The position numbers and the translations under genes are program-made. A model generated the notes under the pieces. It had not been told where the DNA came from, made no database searches, and saw nothing but the letters and a program-made list of their open reading frames with translations. From assembly GCA_947500505.1 (NCBI GenBank), contig CANMSL010000012.1, positions 81,046 through 145,045 of the forward strand: 64,000 bases of DNA, in the 5' to 3' direction. This document shows positions 1-9,946 of this stretch, piece after piece. Source of the DNA: an uncultured Aquimarina sp. GTDB lineage: Bacteria; Bacteroidota; Bacteroidia; Flavobacteriales; Flavobacteriaceae. Positions within the stretch are counted from its first letter, which is position 1; every line of letters begins with the position of its first letter.

Positions 1-1171
1 GCCAATCAAAAACTGCGATATAACTTACATTACCTTGCGTTAGTTGATTAACGAGAGGTAATAAAAAAATAGTTAAAGGAATACTAACAATCGCTGCTAG
101 CACGGATAATAAAACAGATTCACCTAGAAATTGACCAATTAGTGATTTTTTATCGGCTCCAATAGTTTTGCGTACTCCAATTTCTTTAGCACGTTTATTA
201 GCTCTGGCAGTACTTAGATTAATGAAATTAATGCAGGCAACCAATTGAATAAATAGTGCCAGTGTGATCAGTAGATATAGATATTTAATATCCGATACTG
301 GACCTATTTGCCTTGATATACCCTTAGAATGCAAGTGAATGTCACTTACTTTCTGAAGAATAAGCTCTTTTTTAAAATTCAATTTCGCAAAATCTTTGGC
401 TCCTCGAGCGTCAAGAAAAGCTGGAAGTTTTTCCTGAACTAAAGAAGCGTTATCAGGTGAGTTTAATTTTACATAAGTATAGATGAAATTTTGAGTTGCG
501 AAATTTTGTACAGTTCTAACGAACTCACCAAGACCCGGTGTATTCATTGTAACTAAGTAATTAGGATTTAGGTGTGATTTTTCGGGATTACTATTATCAA
601 AAACGCCAGTTACGGTTAGTGATAATTGTTGTTCTCCACTACCAGAAATAATGGTTTTATTTAAAGCCGGGACATTACCAAATAACTTTTTTGCCAGTGT
701 AGAAGATAAAACGACGGTATTGGGTTGGATTAATGCAGTATCCGGATTTCCTTCTAAGAACTTAAAAGTAAAAATTCTGAATACCGTTGCATCTGCCAGA
801 TACCCTCTTGGTTCATAAAATCCTTCCTTGTTTTCACTTGCTCGAATGAGGTCTTCTGTACCTTCTCCCATATAAACTAATCTTGTAGTCTCTATTACCT
901 CCGGAAAATCCTCTTTCATAGCAAACCCTATAGGAGGACCGCTGGAGGCAGCATTAAATTGTACAGAACTGGGATCATCGATAATAGTTCTAACTCTATA
1001 CAATGACTCAGCATTATCGTGATGATCGTCATATCCAAGTTGGGCAAATACATAAATTAATATGCTTAGACAGCATACAGTACCAATAGTCAATCCTAAA
1101 AGATTGATTATTGTTTGTAATTTGTTTTTTTGGAGGCTTCTCCAAGCTATTTTAAAATAATTCCTGATCAT
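1..1171 (-). CDS. ABC transporter permease, FtsX/MacB type (partial, C-terminal half outside window)
   Basis: The reading frame starts at the ATG complementary to 1169-1171 and stays open to the window edge, giving about 390 residues. It begins MIRNYFKIAWRSLQKNK, the same opening as the three permeases upstream in the operon, followed by one membrane segment, a periplasmic MacB-PCD-like domain (LYRV near residue 60) and the first FtsX membrane domain (ACINFINLSTARANKRAKEIGVRKTIG). It should span the inner membrane and work with the single ATPase at 9223-9900. It is the fourth permease in the row. Only the N-terminal half is visible, so an intact C-terminus cannot be confirmed. Confidence 0.85.
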   Translation of the reverse strand, partial: MIRNYFKIAWRSLQKNKLQTIINLLGLTIGTVCCLSILIYVFAQLGYDDHHDNAESLYRVRTIIDDPSSVQFNAASSGPPIGFAMKEDFPEVIETTRLVYMGEGTEDLIRASENKEGFYEPRGYLADATVFRIFTFKFLEGNPDTALIQPNTVVLSSTLAKKLFGNVPALNKTIISGSGEQQLSLTVTGVFDNSNPEKSHLNPNYLVTMNTPGLGEFVRTVQNFATQNFIYTYVKLNSPDNASLVQEKLPAFLDARGAKDFAKLNFKKELILQKVSDIHLHSKGISRQIGPVSDIKYLYLLITLALFIQLVACINFINLSTARANKRAKEIGVRKTIGADKKSLIGQFLGESVLLSVLAAIVSIPLTIFLLPLVNQLTQGNVSYIAVFDW

Positions 1172-1242
1172 AATAGTTCGTTTTTTGATATACCTGAGAT
1201 GGACAGGTTGATTATGTTGAAACAAGTTCAGTATTTGATGAT

Positions 1243-3690
1243 TTATTCTGTTCTCAATGAATTTACAGGGTTCGTATTGGCAGCTTGAAGTGTCTTTACA
1301 CTTATTATAAGTAAGGCGAATACTATCATAGTAAATCCGCTTATCAGAAATATCCAAAAACTTATATTGGTTCTATAAGCAAAATCCTGTAACCAGTTAT
1401 GAATTCCATACCAGGCAATTGGTGATGCTATTATAAATGCAATGGCAACAAGAATCAAGAATTCTTTGCATAGAAGTGTATTGATTTGAAGCAGTGATGC
1501 GCCCAAAACTTTACGAACCCCTATTTCTTTTATTCTTCGGTTGGTAGTATAAATAACCAGTCCAATTAATCCTAAGCAGCTAATCAAAATTGAAAGACCT
1601 GTTGCCCAATTTAGCAGCTTAGATATCTTTTGTTCACGATTATAAAAACGTTCGATGGTTTTATCCAGGAAGATTAACCTAAAATCATCTACTTCTGTAT
1701 AAACAGACTTATAAGTACTTTCAATTTTTGAAAGAACTTCACTTACGCCTTCTGTCTTGTTATTTTGAAAAGCGATATGAATGGCTTGGAATTGACTAAA
1801 TTCTTGGCGATACCAATCACCTCGAAGTGCCATAGGTTTAATGTCAGATTTTAAGGAACGCTGATGGAAATCATCCATGACACCAACAATTGGGATATTT
1901 TCTTTATTAAAACTTATAGTCTCACCGATGGCCTCATAAGGATTTTTAAAACCCAGTATTTTTCTATAAGTTTCGTTAATAATAATTTCTTTGATGGTAT
2001 CATTTCTATAGACTCGTCCTGAAAGTAAGTTAATCTCAAAAAGATTCAAATAATTAGTATCGCCAAAAATAAATTGCAATTCTGAGTTGATCTTTTTTTC
2101 TCCGTTTATATAGGTGACATTAGAAGTGTTTGTTGAAAACGACGCCGGTGGGTTTCCTCCAATACTCACTTTTTTGATTTCAGGAATAGCTTTTAATTTC
2201 TCGGCATATACTTTCTTTTTAGAAATTTCACGTTGACTTCTAGGACTATATACAGAGACTATAGCTTTTGTTTCGAAACCCATTTCTTTTGTTAATAAAT
2301 AATTAATTTGTTTGTCTACTAACAATGTTGCTATGATGAATATTTGGGCAATGGTAAATTGAAATATGGTTAAAAACTTTCTAAGCCTGACTTTTTTATT
2401 TCCTACTACAATTTGATTTTTTAACACGTAAATCGGGTTGAATTTCGAGAGTATTAATGCAGGATACAGACCTGATAAAAATGTAATTATAAGTAACAAA
2501 ATAAGTATCCCTGCGATAATGAGAGGCGATTTAAAAAGTTCGAAGTTTAACCCTTCAGGTATAAAATCTGAAAACAGATGAATCAACCATCTAGATAATA
2601 CGATTGATAATATTGCAGAGAAACTGACTAATAAAAATGTCTCCCCCATGAATTGAAGAATAAGCTGTTTTTTTGAGCTTCCTAAAGTTTTTCTGATTCC
2701 GATTTCCTTTGCGCGTTGCGACGCTTGGGCTGTATTGAGATTTACAAAATTTATACATCCCAATAATAACAAGAATATAGCAACTAAAACTAAATTTGTT
2801 AAAAGCGATTTGCTTGCCTGTCCTTTATTCCAGTCATATATTCCATACTTTTCATTAAAATGTATATCATGTAAGGGTTGTAATGTAAATTGTCGTTTAG
2901 TACCGTATTTTTTTGCATCTTCATCAGTATGTTCAATCGCTAGGTCATTAAAGTGTTTCTGAATAGCTTTTATATCGGCTGCTTCTTTTATTTTTACAAA
3001 AAGCTGAGCGTTAGAATTCGTGTTATTCCAGTTTTTTTCCAGAAATTCTTCTCTTAATCGAGTTTGTAATAGTGTTGGTTCGGATATAAATTCTTCAAAG
3101 ACGATGTCTGTTCTAGTTTTGAATTTTTCTACTATCCCACTAACGGTGACATTTATGGAGTCATTATAAACCAATGTTTGACCAACAATTTCTGAAGGCA
3201 TCATTTTTGGAAAATAATCTGCAGCACGTGTTTCAGTTAGAACAACATGGTTAGGCTTTGACAAAGCATATGTTTTATCTCCTGCTAAGAATTTATAATT
3301 GAAAATTTTAAAATATTCCTGATCCGCGAATATGACAAAGTTTGGCCATTTAAACTCAGAACCAGTAGTTTTATTTTCGACTTTTGATGGTCGTTCGATG
3401 TAAAAACCACTGAGAAGTTCCAAATTTGAATTATCTTTTAGCGCATCCTTTAAGGCTAGAGTGACGCCAGAATTGTAGAATATTCCTTGTGGAGAATTAA
3501 AATCGGTTACTACTCTATAAATTTTATCACCTTCTTTATGAAATGTGTCGAAAGTATAATCATAATACACCATAAGACCGATGATAAACGATACACTTAA
3601 ACCTATAGTTAGGCCAATTACATTAATTAGTGAAAACACTTTTTGTTTCAGAATGTTTCTCCAAGCGATTTTTATATAATTCCAGATCAT
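1243..3690 (-). CDS. ABC transporter permease, FtsX/MacB type (815 aa)
   Basis: Full-length double-FtsX permease of about the usual 800 residues. A membrane segment at about 20-45 is followed by a MacB-PCD-like periplasmic domain, FtsX helices with CINFVNLNTAQASQRAKEIGIRKTLG (about 310-335), a second periplasmic domain, and a second FtsX set with NRRIKEIGVRKVLGAS near 730. The C-terminus ends in NPVNSLRTE, nearly the same as its paralogues. Such permeases have no ATPase domain and use a separate LolD-like ATPase; substrates range from lipoproteins to peptides and cannot be inferred here. It lies 45 bases after the next permease upstream, with a hairpin-bearing spacer between. Confidence 0.9.
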   Translation of the reverse strand: MIWNYIKIAWRNILKQKVFSLINVIGLTIGLSVSFIIGLMVYYDYTFDTFHKEGDKIYRVVTDFNSPQGIFYNSGVTLALKDALKDNSNLELLSGFYIERPSKVENKTTGSEFKWPNFVIFADQEYFKIFNYKFLAGDKTYALSKPNHVVLTETRAADYFPKMMPSEIVGQTLVYNDSINVTVSGIVEKFKTRTDIVFEEFISEPTLLQTRLREEFLEKNWNNTNSNAQLFVKIKEAADIKAIQKHFNDLAIEHTDEDAKKYGTKRQFTLQPLHDIHFNEKYGIYDWNKGQASKSLLTNLVLVAIFLLLLGCINFVNLNTAQASQRAKEIGIRKTLGSSKKQLILQFMGETFLLVSFSAILSIVLSRWLIHLFSDFIPEGLNFELFKSPLIIAGILILLLIITFLSGLYPALILSKFNPIYVLKNQIVVGNKKVRLRKFLTIFQFTIAQIFIIATLLVDKQINYLLTKEMGFETKAIVSVYSPRSQREISKKKVYAEKLKAIPEIKKVSIGGNPPASFSTNTSNVTYINGEKKINSELQFIFGDTNYLNLFEINLLSGRVYRNDTIKEIIINETYRKILGFKNPYEAIGETISFNKENIPIVGVMDDFHQRSLKSDIKPMALRGDWYRQEFSQFQAIHIAFQNNKTEGVSEVLSKIESTYKSVYTEVDDFRLIFLDKTIERFYNREQKISKLLNWATGLSILISCLGLIGLVIYTTNRRIKEIGVRKVLGASLLQINTLLCKEFLILVAIAFIIASPIAWYGIHNWLQDFAYRTNISFWIFLISGFTMIVFALLIISVKTLQAANTNPVNSLRTE

Positions 3691-3765
3691 AACAGTTCGT
3701 TTTTTGATCCACCTGTGGCGGATAGGTTGATTGGTTTATTCTGTGCGTAAAGAATCTACAGGATT
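3685..3765 (-). repeat. 81-bp exact direct repeat, copy 1 (permease junction)
   Basis: Identical to 6163-6243. It covers the start codon region of one permease, the 45-base spacer with a hairpin (ATCCACC/GGCGGAT) and the last codons (SLRTE) of the next. Confidence 0.85.
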
Positions 3766-6168
3766 GGCAATAGCAGCTTTAATGGCCTGAAAACTTAAAG
3801 TGATAAGGGCTATTAACAGAGCTAAAACTCCGGTTAGGACAAAAGTCCACCAATTAAGGTCTATTCTAAATGCAAAATCCTGAAGCCATGTTTTCATAAA
3901 CCACCATGCAATAGGGGTAGCTATGATAAAAGCAATTAATACCAACTTTATAAAATCTGTAGATAACATTCTCACAATATTGCTTACCGATGCACCCAAC
4001 ACTTTTCTGACTCCTATTTCTTTTGTGCGTTGTTCTGCAATATATGTTGCTAATCCAAACAATCCCAGACAGGCAATTATAATAGCTAGAATTGCAAAAA
4101 CAAGAGCCACTTTACCAATACGACGTTCTTGCCGATACATATTATCAAAAGATTGATCTAGAAATTCATATTTAAAAGGCATTCCTGAAGCTGCCGTCTT
4201 ATATTTTTCTTGTATAATATCAACTAAATTTCCAACTTCGGTTGTGTTAAACCTGAAAGCAGTGGCCCAACTGTTATTACCTAACTTAAAACTTAAAGCT
4301 CCTACATTTTGTCGTAGGGATTCATAATTAAAATTCTTAACCACACCAATAATAGTATGTGTTATCTGATTATTATCTTTATCAATAGTAAATATTTTCT
4401 TGCCTATAGGATTTTCAAAACCTGCTAGTCTAACAGCCGTTTCATTCAATATAATAGCTGTAGAATCAGTACCAAAAGTCTGCAAAAAGTTTCGTCCATC
4501 TATGATTTCCATTCCCAAGGTTTCCATATAATCGTAATCAATATTCCAATATTGCATATTAAATCCGTTAGATTCTGTCATTACAGCCTCTGTAGAAAAA
4601 GTATTATCTGAACGAGAAGAGCTTGCTACAGGTAAATAACCTGCAAAAGATGCTGACTTTACATCGATTAATTGTTCTATCTCGTTTTTTAGATATTGCC
4701 TGGTTTCTAAAGGCAATCCTGAGTTTTCAACAATTAAAACCCGGTCTTTGTTAAATCCTAAACTGGTGTTTTGTATATGATCTAATTGTTTGTAGATTAC
4801 TATAGTGCCAACTATCAATATAATAGAAGTCGCAAACTGAAAAACTACTAAAAAATTTCGTAATAGATTTTTTTTCTGCCCTGATGATACTTTGCCTTTG
4901 AGTACCGTAATCGGTCGAAATGATGAGAGGAAAAAAGCAGGATATATTCCGGCTAAAAGACCTACCAAAACAGGTAGTGCGATGATGAAAATTAAAAACT
5001 GAGGGCTTACCAACGAATGGATCAATAAATCTTTTCCTGAAAGATCATTAAACCACTCTAGAGAAAGCCAAACAAATACTAAAGCTATAAAGAGCGCTAA
5101 AACCGAAATTAATGTTGATTCAGTTAAGAATTGGTAGATAAGTGACCTCTTTTCTGTACCTAAAACTTTACGGATACCCACTTCTTTAGCTCTACTCGAA
5201 GATCTAGCTGTTGTAAGATTCATAAAGTTTATACAAGCGATGAGTAAAATAAACAGTGCTGTTGCAGAAAAAATATAGACGTATTGTATATTACCATTTG
5301 CACTTAATTCTACGACTCTTGAAGAATGCAAATGAATATCTGTAAGTGGTAGTAAAGAATATTCTAATTTATTACCACTAGCTTCAAACTGGGCCAGATT
5401 ATCTACCTGAATAAACTTGGATGCTTGTGGAATCACATATTTATTGATAATCTCTTTAAAATTAGCATTGAATACTTTGTAGTCAGTTTTTTCTTTTAAA
5501 ACTATGTACGTATGAAAATTGTGGCTTAAATAATTCCCGAATTCGTATGATACATTTTCCATCGAAAAAAAGAAATCAAAATTGAAATGAGAATTCTTAG
5601 GTATATCTTCAATAACCGCTGTTACTTTGTAGAGTGTTCTATCATTATCATCGGTTTCCAGCATTTGTCCCAAAGCTTTATTAGGAGCTCCAAAATAACG
5701 TTTGGCCGCAGTTCTTGTAATCACCACAGTATTAGGTTCGTTAAGAGCTGTTCTTGTATCTCCAACTACTACGGGTAATGTAAACACATTAAATAGTGTA
5801 GAGTCTGCATGTGTAACGGCTATTTCATTTATGAATTCACTTCCTTTTTTTATTAATTTAGATCCTTGAGTGGCATAAAATCTTACAAATTCTTCCACTT
5901 CGGGATAATCATTTTTTAAAGCCGCTCCCATAGGATCTGAGGTCACGGCCATGTTCATTTCGGTGCCACCAAACTTTAAGTCCGAATTAATCCTGTAAAT
6001 ACGATTTGCTTTTTTATGGTATCTGTCATAGCTTAATTCATCCGTTACGAACATGGTGATCATAATGAAACAACCAATACCCAATGACAAACCGGTAATA
6101 TTAATGATAGTAAATCCTTTGTTTTTTAAAAGATTTCTCCAAGCTATTTTAAAATAATTCCTGATCAT
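3736..6168 (-). CDS. ABC transporter permease, FtsX/MacB type (810 aa)
   Basis: Second complete paralogue. It has an N-terminal membrane helix (GFTIINITGLSLGIGCFIMI), a MacB-PCD-like domain, first FtsX domain with LIACINFMNLTTARSSSRAKEVGIRKVLG near 310-340, second periplasmic domain, and second FtsX domain with EQRTKEIGVRKVLGAS near 720. The protein ends NPVDSLRTE. Its last codons together with the spacer upstream of its start take part in an exact 81-bp direct repeat (3685-3765 and 6163-6243), so this gene is bounded by identical junctions. This suggests recent tandem duplication or gene conversion. The product is expected in the inner membrane. Confidence 0.9.
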   Translation of the reverse strand: MIRNYFKIAWRNLLKNKGFTIINITGLSLGIGCFIMITMFVTDELSYDRYHKKANRIYRINSDLKFGGTEMNMAVTSDPMGAALKNDYPEVEEFVRFYATQGSKLIKKGSEFINEIAVTHADSTLFNVFTLPVVVGDTRTALNEPNTVVITRTAAKRYFGAPNKALGQMLETDDNDRTLYKVTAVIEDIPKNSHFNFDFFFSMENVSYEFGNYLSHNFHTYIVLKEKTDYKVFNANFKEIINKYVIPQASKFIQVDNLAQFEASGNKLEYSLLPLTDIHLHSSRVVELSANGNIQYVYIFSATALFILLIACINFMNLTTARSSSRAKEVGIRKVLGTEKRSLIYQFLTESTLISVLALFIALVFVWLSLEWFNDLSGKDLLIHSLVSPQFLIFIIALPVLVGLLAGIYPAFFLSSFRPITVLKGKVSSGQKKNLLRNFLVVFQFATSIILIVGTIVIYKQLDHIQNTSLGFNKDRVLIVENSGLPLETRQYLKNEIEQLIDVKSASFAGYLPVASSSRSDNTFSTEAVMTESNGFNMQYWNIDYDYMETLGMEIIDGRNFLQTFGTDSTAIILNETAVRLAGFENPIGKKIFTIDKDNNQITHTIIGVVKNFNYESLRQNVGALSFKLGNNSWATAFRFNTTEVGNLVDIIQEKYKTAASGMPFKYEFLDQSFDNMYRQERRIGKVALVFAILAIIIACLGLFGLATYIAEQRTKEIGVRKVLGASVSNIVRMLSTDFIKLVLIAFIIATPIAWWFMKTWLQDFAFRIDLNWWTFVLTGVLALLIALITLSFQAIKAAIANPVDSLRTE

Positions 6169-6243
6169 AACAGTTCGTTTTTTGATCCACCTGTGGCGGA
6201 TAGGTTGATTGGTTTATTCTGTGCGTAAAGAATCTACAGGATT
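6163..6243 (-). repeat. 81-bp exact direct repeat, copy 2 (permease junction)
   Basis: Identical to 3685-3765. Shorter related spacers with the same CCRCC..GCGGATAGG hairpin occur at 9912-9937 and, degraded, at 1180-1216. Confidence 0.85.
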
Positions 6244-8613
6244 TGCCGTTACCGATTTTATAGCCTGTACACTTATCGTAATAATGGTTATTATCAATGC
6301 TCCGGAACCTGCGATTAAAAATATGTTCCATGAAATTTCAGTTCTGTAAGAAAATTTCTGTAACCATTGACTCATGAAATAGTAAGCAATAGGCCCTGCT
6401 ATAAATAGTGCAATAATTACGAGTTTAATGAAATCTTTAGAAAGTAACATCCATAAATTGCCTAATGAAGCTCCAAGTATTTTTCGTACACCTATTTCTT
6501 TAGTGCGTTGTTCTGCAACAAAAGATGCTAATCCAAACAATCCCAGAAGGCTTATAAATATAGCTAAGAGAGTAAATACTTTTGCTAAACTGGCAATACG
6601 CTCCTCTGCTCTGAATTTTTTAGCATATTCCTGATCCACAAACTGATAATCAAAAGGAAGGTTAGGGAAATTCTTTTTAAAAGTTTCTTCAACCAGTTCT
6701 AAACTACTGCTTACACTTTTATCAGGATGCAAACGTAAGTTAAAGAAACTTGCATTATTATCTTTATCAAAAACATACATAGCTTGTTTTACAGGACTAT
6801 AAGGAGACTGAACAATCATATCTTTAATTATCCCAATAATTTTAAGTGGATCATTGGGATCTTCAGTGTCAGAATCCCTAATGTATTTACCTATTGGATC
6901 CTTTAATCCCATGTATTTTACGGCCGTTTCATTAAGAATTACTGCATTAGAATCCGATGCAAATTCTCTGGAGAAGCCTCTACCTGCAATTAGTTCTATA
7001 TCTAAGGCTTTCGTAAATTCATAAGATACAGATGTATGTGCTAAATCTTCCTGAAATCCTTCAGGTTTACCATCCCAGGTGTACCCACTTCTATTAGACC
7101 AAACATTGGTAGTAGGACTACTGGTAGTTGCCATTTCTATGGCAGCACCGGATGCTATGAATTGATTACGCATAAGATCAGCTTTCCCTATGAACTCATC
7201 ACTCATTACTGGAATTTGTATCAATCCTTCTTTATTATATCCTACGGGCCTATCTTTACTATGTTGTATTTGATTCATGACTACCAGTGTGCCTATAATT
7301 AGCGCAATAGATACTGTAAACTGAGTAACTACTAATATCTTTCTTGGAAGTGCTGCAAAACGGCCTGCTTTAAAAGTTCCTTTTAAAACCGAAACAGGAT
7401 TGAAAGAGGATAAATACAGAGCCGGATAACTGCCGGCGAGAAATGCTGTTAATACAATAAATAATAAAGAAATACTCCAGAACTTAAAACTTAACCACGG
7501 AAAAATAATTTCTTTACTAGCTAAATTGTTAAAGGCATTTAAGAATATTAAAACAATGATAAGTGCTAAAACAAAAGAGAAAATCACAACCAGAAAGGAT
7601 TCGCTTAAAAACTGAAAAATAAGCTGTCCTCTTTTAGAACCTATAGATTTTCTTATACCAACTTCTGTAGCTCGCTTTTCTGAACGAGCAGTACTTAAAT
7701 TCACAAAGTTAATACAAGCAAGTAGTAACACAAACAGACCAATTATTCCGAATAACCAAACATTTTCAATACGTCCACCTGTTTGAACACCATTTTCGAA
7801 ATTTGAACGCAAATGCCAGTCCTTCATAGGTAATAAAAACAACTGAGGATTAAACTCTGCCGTTTCTTCATTAGCATTTTTCTTAGCATCTTTTATTTTG
7901 GACGAAACAATATCCATAGTAGTATTTTCATTGATCTGTACAAAAAGTTGAAATGAATTGTTTCCCCAGGACTCAGCGGCTCTTGTCAACCATTCTTGAG
8001 TTGTGATATAATGCTTCCACGGAATGATATATTCTGTGTCTTCAAAAGCGTTATTCACGGGTATATCTTCATAAACTGCAGTTACTATTAAGTCATCCGT
8101 ATTATTTACTTTTATAATCTTACCTACAGGGTTTTCTTTAGCAAATAGTGTTTTGGCAGTGGATTGAGAAAGCATTACTGAATTTTTTTCTTTTAATCCG
8201 TATTTTTCACCTTGAAGAATTTTTAGGTTTAATATATCCGAGGCAGGTTCTTGCATAAAATTACCTTCTCTATAAATGCTTTTTTCACCATATCTTAAAT
8301 ATCGGGGTTGCGTCCAGGAAGACATCATGATATGCTTAAAATTGTCATTGTAATTTTCACGTAATTCAAATTCTAAAGGTCTTGGTATAGCAGGTCCTGT
8401 ACCAATTTTACCATTAAAAGTTTGGCTTTGGAAAACTTGTGCAATTGTAGCTTTATTCTCAAAGTAATCGTTGTTACTTAATTCGTCTGTAATCCATAAT
8501 CCTATCATTATAGTTACTGCCATACCTAAAGCAAGACCAGAAATATTAATAAAAGAATATATTCTATTTTTAAGAAGATTTCTAAACGCTATTTTGATGT
8601 AATTCCTAAACAT
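6214..8613 (-). CDS. ABC transporter permease, FtsX/MacB type (799 aa)
   Basis: Third complete paralogue and the first permease in the transcription order. It has an N-terminal helix (IYSFINISGLALGMAVTIMIG), periplasmic MacB-PCD-like domain, FtsX block with LLACINFVNLSTARSEKRATEVGIRKSIG, and a second FtsX block with EQRTKEIGVRKILGAS, ending NPVDSLRTE. It follows the NTF2-like gene by 41 bases. Residues differ strongly between the paralogues in the periplasmic domains and little in the FtsX cores, as expected if each handles a different ligand or if they pair into heterodimers. That functional reading is inference. Confidence 0.9.
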   Translation of the reverse strand: MFRNYIKIAFRNLLKNRIYSFINISGLALGMAVTIMIGLWITDELSNNDYFENKATIAQVFQSQTFNGKIGTGPAIPRPLEFELRENYNDNFKHIMMSSWTQPRYLRYGEKSIYREGNFMQEPASDILNLKILQGEKYGLKEKNSVMLSQSTAKTLFAKENPVGKIIKVNNTDDLIVTAVYEDIPVNNAFEDTEYIIPWKHYITTQEWLTRAAESWGNNSFQLFVQINENTTMDIVSSKIKDAKKNANEETAEFNPQLFLLPMKDWHLRSNFENGVQTGGRIENVWLFGIIGLFVLLLACINFVNLSTARSEKRATEVGIRKSIGSKRGQLIFQFLSESFLVVIFSFVLALIIVLIFLNAFNNLASKEIIFPWLSFKFWSISLLFIVLTAFLAGSYPALYLSSFNPVSVLKGTFKAGRFAALPRKILVVTQFTVSIALIIGTLVVMNQIQHSKDRPVGYNKEGLIQIPVMSDEFIGKADLMRNQFIASGAAIEMATTSSPTTNVWSNRSGYTWDGKPEGFQEDLAHTSVSYEFTKALDIELIAGRGFSREFASDSNAVILNETAVKYMGLKDPIGKYIRDSDTEDPNDPLKIIGIIKDMIVQSPYSPVKQAMYVFDKDNNASFFNLRLHPDKSVSSSLELVEETFKKNFPNLPFDYQFVDQEYAKKFRAEERIASLAKVFTLLAIFISLLGLFGLASFVAEQRTKEIGVRKILGASLGNLWMLLSKDFIKLVIIALFIAGPIAYYFMSQWLQKFSYRTEISWNIFLIAGSGALIITIITISVQAIKSVTANPVDSLRTE

Positions 8614-8654
8614 AATTGTTGATTTATTGATTCAATGTTGATTGACTTATTTTC

Positions 8655-9143
8655 TTAATGCAGGCTTACCACTTTCTTAATTTTCCATTTTCCGTTTTGA
8701 TATTGCCATATTAAGATAAATTTCATCGGTATAGATTCGGCATCAGGTTCCTGATTATTGTAATACTTATGGAAACCTATTTGAACTGCGCCGTAGTCTT
8801 TGATTGGATACACTTCTACGCTTTCTTTTAGTAAAATTCTAGTAACTTTTCCGCAGATATACTTGTTAGTGCCATCAAGAATATCTTGCTTTGAGGTCAT
8901 TAAACCACCTTTATCATGAAAAAATTCAATATTATCACTATATATTTCTGCTTGCTTTTCTAAATTGCAGCTATTATAAGCGTCAAAGAATTCTTTATCC
9001 ATTTTGATTATAGTATCATATAATTCCTTATTCACAGGATTGTACTTTCTTATTTGACTAGTACTATATTCTTGCGCTTCAATACTGGTTATAAAAAATA
9101 GTATTAAGGTAGATAGTGCTATTATGAACTTTATTTTATTCAT
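8655..9143 (-). CDS. Secreted NTF2-like (SnoaL/DUF4440-type) protein
   Basis: 162 residues starting MNKIKFIIALSTLILFFITSIEAQ, a clear signal peptide with cleavage probably after the EA or QE region. The mature part has the pattern of the NTF2-like fold used by SnoaL/DUF4440 proteins: a helix with FFDAYNSCNLEKQAEIYSDNIEFFHD, a second helix-strand unit (SKQDILDGTNKY) and C-terminal strands (KFILIWQYQNGKWKIKKVVSLH). Members bind or convert small hydrophobic molecules, but many have no known activity. It sits inside the exporter operon between the ATPase and the permeases, so a periplasmic accessory role for the transported substrate is possible but unproven. Confidence 0.75.
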   Translation of the reverse strand: MNKIKFIIALSTLILFFITSIEAQEYSTSQIRKYNPVNKELYDTIIKMDKEFFDAYNSCNLEKQAEIYSDNIEFFHDKGGLMTSKQDILDGTNKYICGKVTRILLKESVEVYPIKDYGAVQIGFHKYYNNQEPDAESIPMKFILIWQYQNGKWKIKKVVSLH

Positions 9144-9222
9144 CTCTATATTTAATGACTGTTCGCTTTTTGGAACAATAGATCGGTTGTTTGATTGATT
9201 GATTGATGAATGACCTTTGCGA

Positions 9223-9900
9223 TTATGTTAGAATGTTTTCAGTCACTTTTTGTCCGTCTAGCATTCTGATAATTCGATGACTGTATTTAGCATCATGTTC
9301 ACTATGAGTTACCATGATGATAGTGGTTCCTGCTTCATTAAGTTCGATTAGTAAATCCATTACTTCGTTACCATTAGTACTATCTAGATTTCCTGTAGGC
9401 TCATCTGCTAGAATAAGCTTGGGATTATTAACTACAGCTCTGGCTACAGCTACACGTTGTTGTTGCCCACCGGATAATTGTTGTGGAAAATGATTGCGAC
9501 GGTGCATGATTTGCATTTTTTCTAATACTTCCTCTACACGTTTTTTGCGTTCTGCAGGCTTAACTCCAGTATAGATTAATGGCAATTCTACATTTTCAAA
9601 AACGGTAAGCTCGTCGATTAGATTAAAACTCTGAAAAACAAAGCCTACATTATGTTTACGCAAGTCGGATCGTTTACGCTCTTTATAACCAGCAACTTCT
9701 TCGCCATTAAATTTAAAGCTACCACCATCAGGATCATCCAGAAGCCCTAAGATGTTTAGTAAGGTTGATTTGCCACAACCAGAAGGTCCCATGATGGCTA
9801 CAAATTCGCCTTCTTTTACGCTAAAAGATAGTTTGTTAAGCGCTATGGTTTGTACCTCTTCAGTCCTGTAAAATTTTTCTAAGTCTGTTATCTGTATCAT
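9223..9900 (-). CDS. ABC transporter ATP-binding protein, LolD/MacB type
   Basis: 225 residues with a complete nucleotide-binding domain: Walker A GPSGCGKST near residue 39, Q-loop FVFQSFNL, signature LSGGQQQR near 142, Walker B LILADEPTGNLD and the H-loop histidine in MVTHS. The length and the LDD insert after Walker A fit the LolD/MacB (lipoprotein and macrolide type) subfamily, whose ATPases act as a dimer under FtsX permeases. It is the only ATPase in the operon and presumably energises several of the four permeases. The start ATG is at 9898-9900, 46 bases after the adaptor stop. Confidence 0.93.
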   Translation of the reverse strand: MIQITDLEKFYRTEEVQTIALNKLSFSVKEGEFVAIMGPSGCGKSTLLNILGLLDDPDGGSFKFNGEEVAGYKERKRSDLRKHNVGFVFQSFNLIDELTVFENVELPLIYTGVKPAERKKRVEEVLEKMQIMHRRNHFPQQLSGGQQQRVAVARAVVNNPKLILADEPTGNLDSTNGNEVMDLLIELNEAGTTIIMVTHSEHDAKYSHRIIRMLDGQKVTENILT

Positions 9901-9946
9901 TACGTTCGATTATTTGACCCGCCTAAAGCGGATAGGTTGATTTCTT

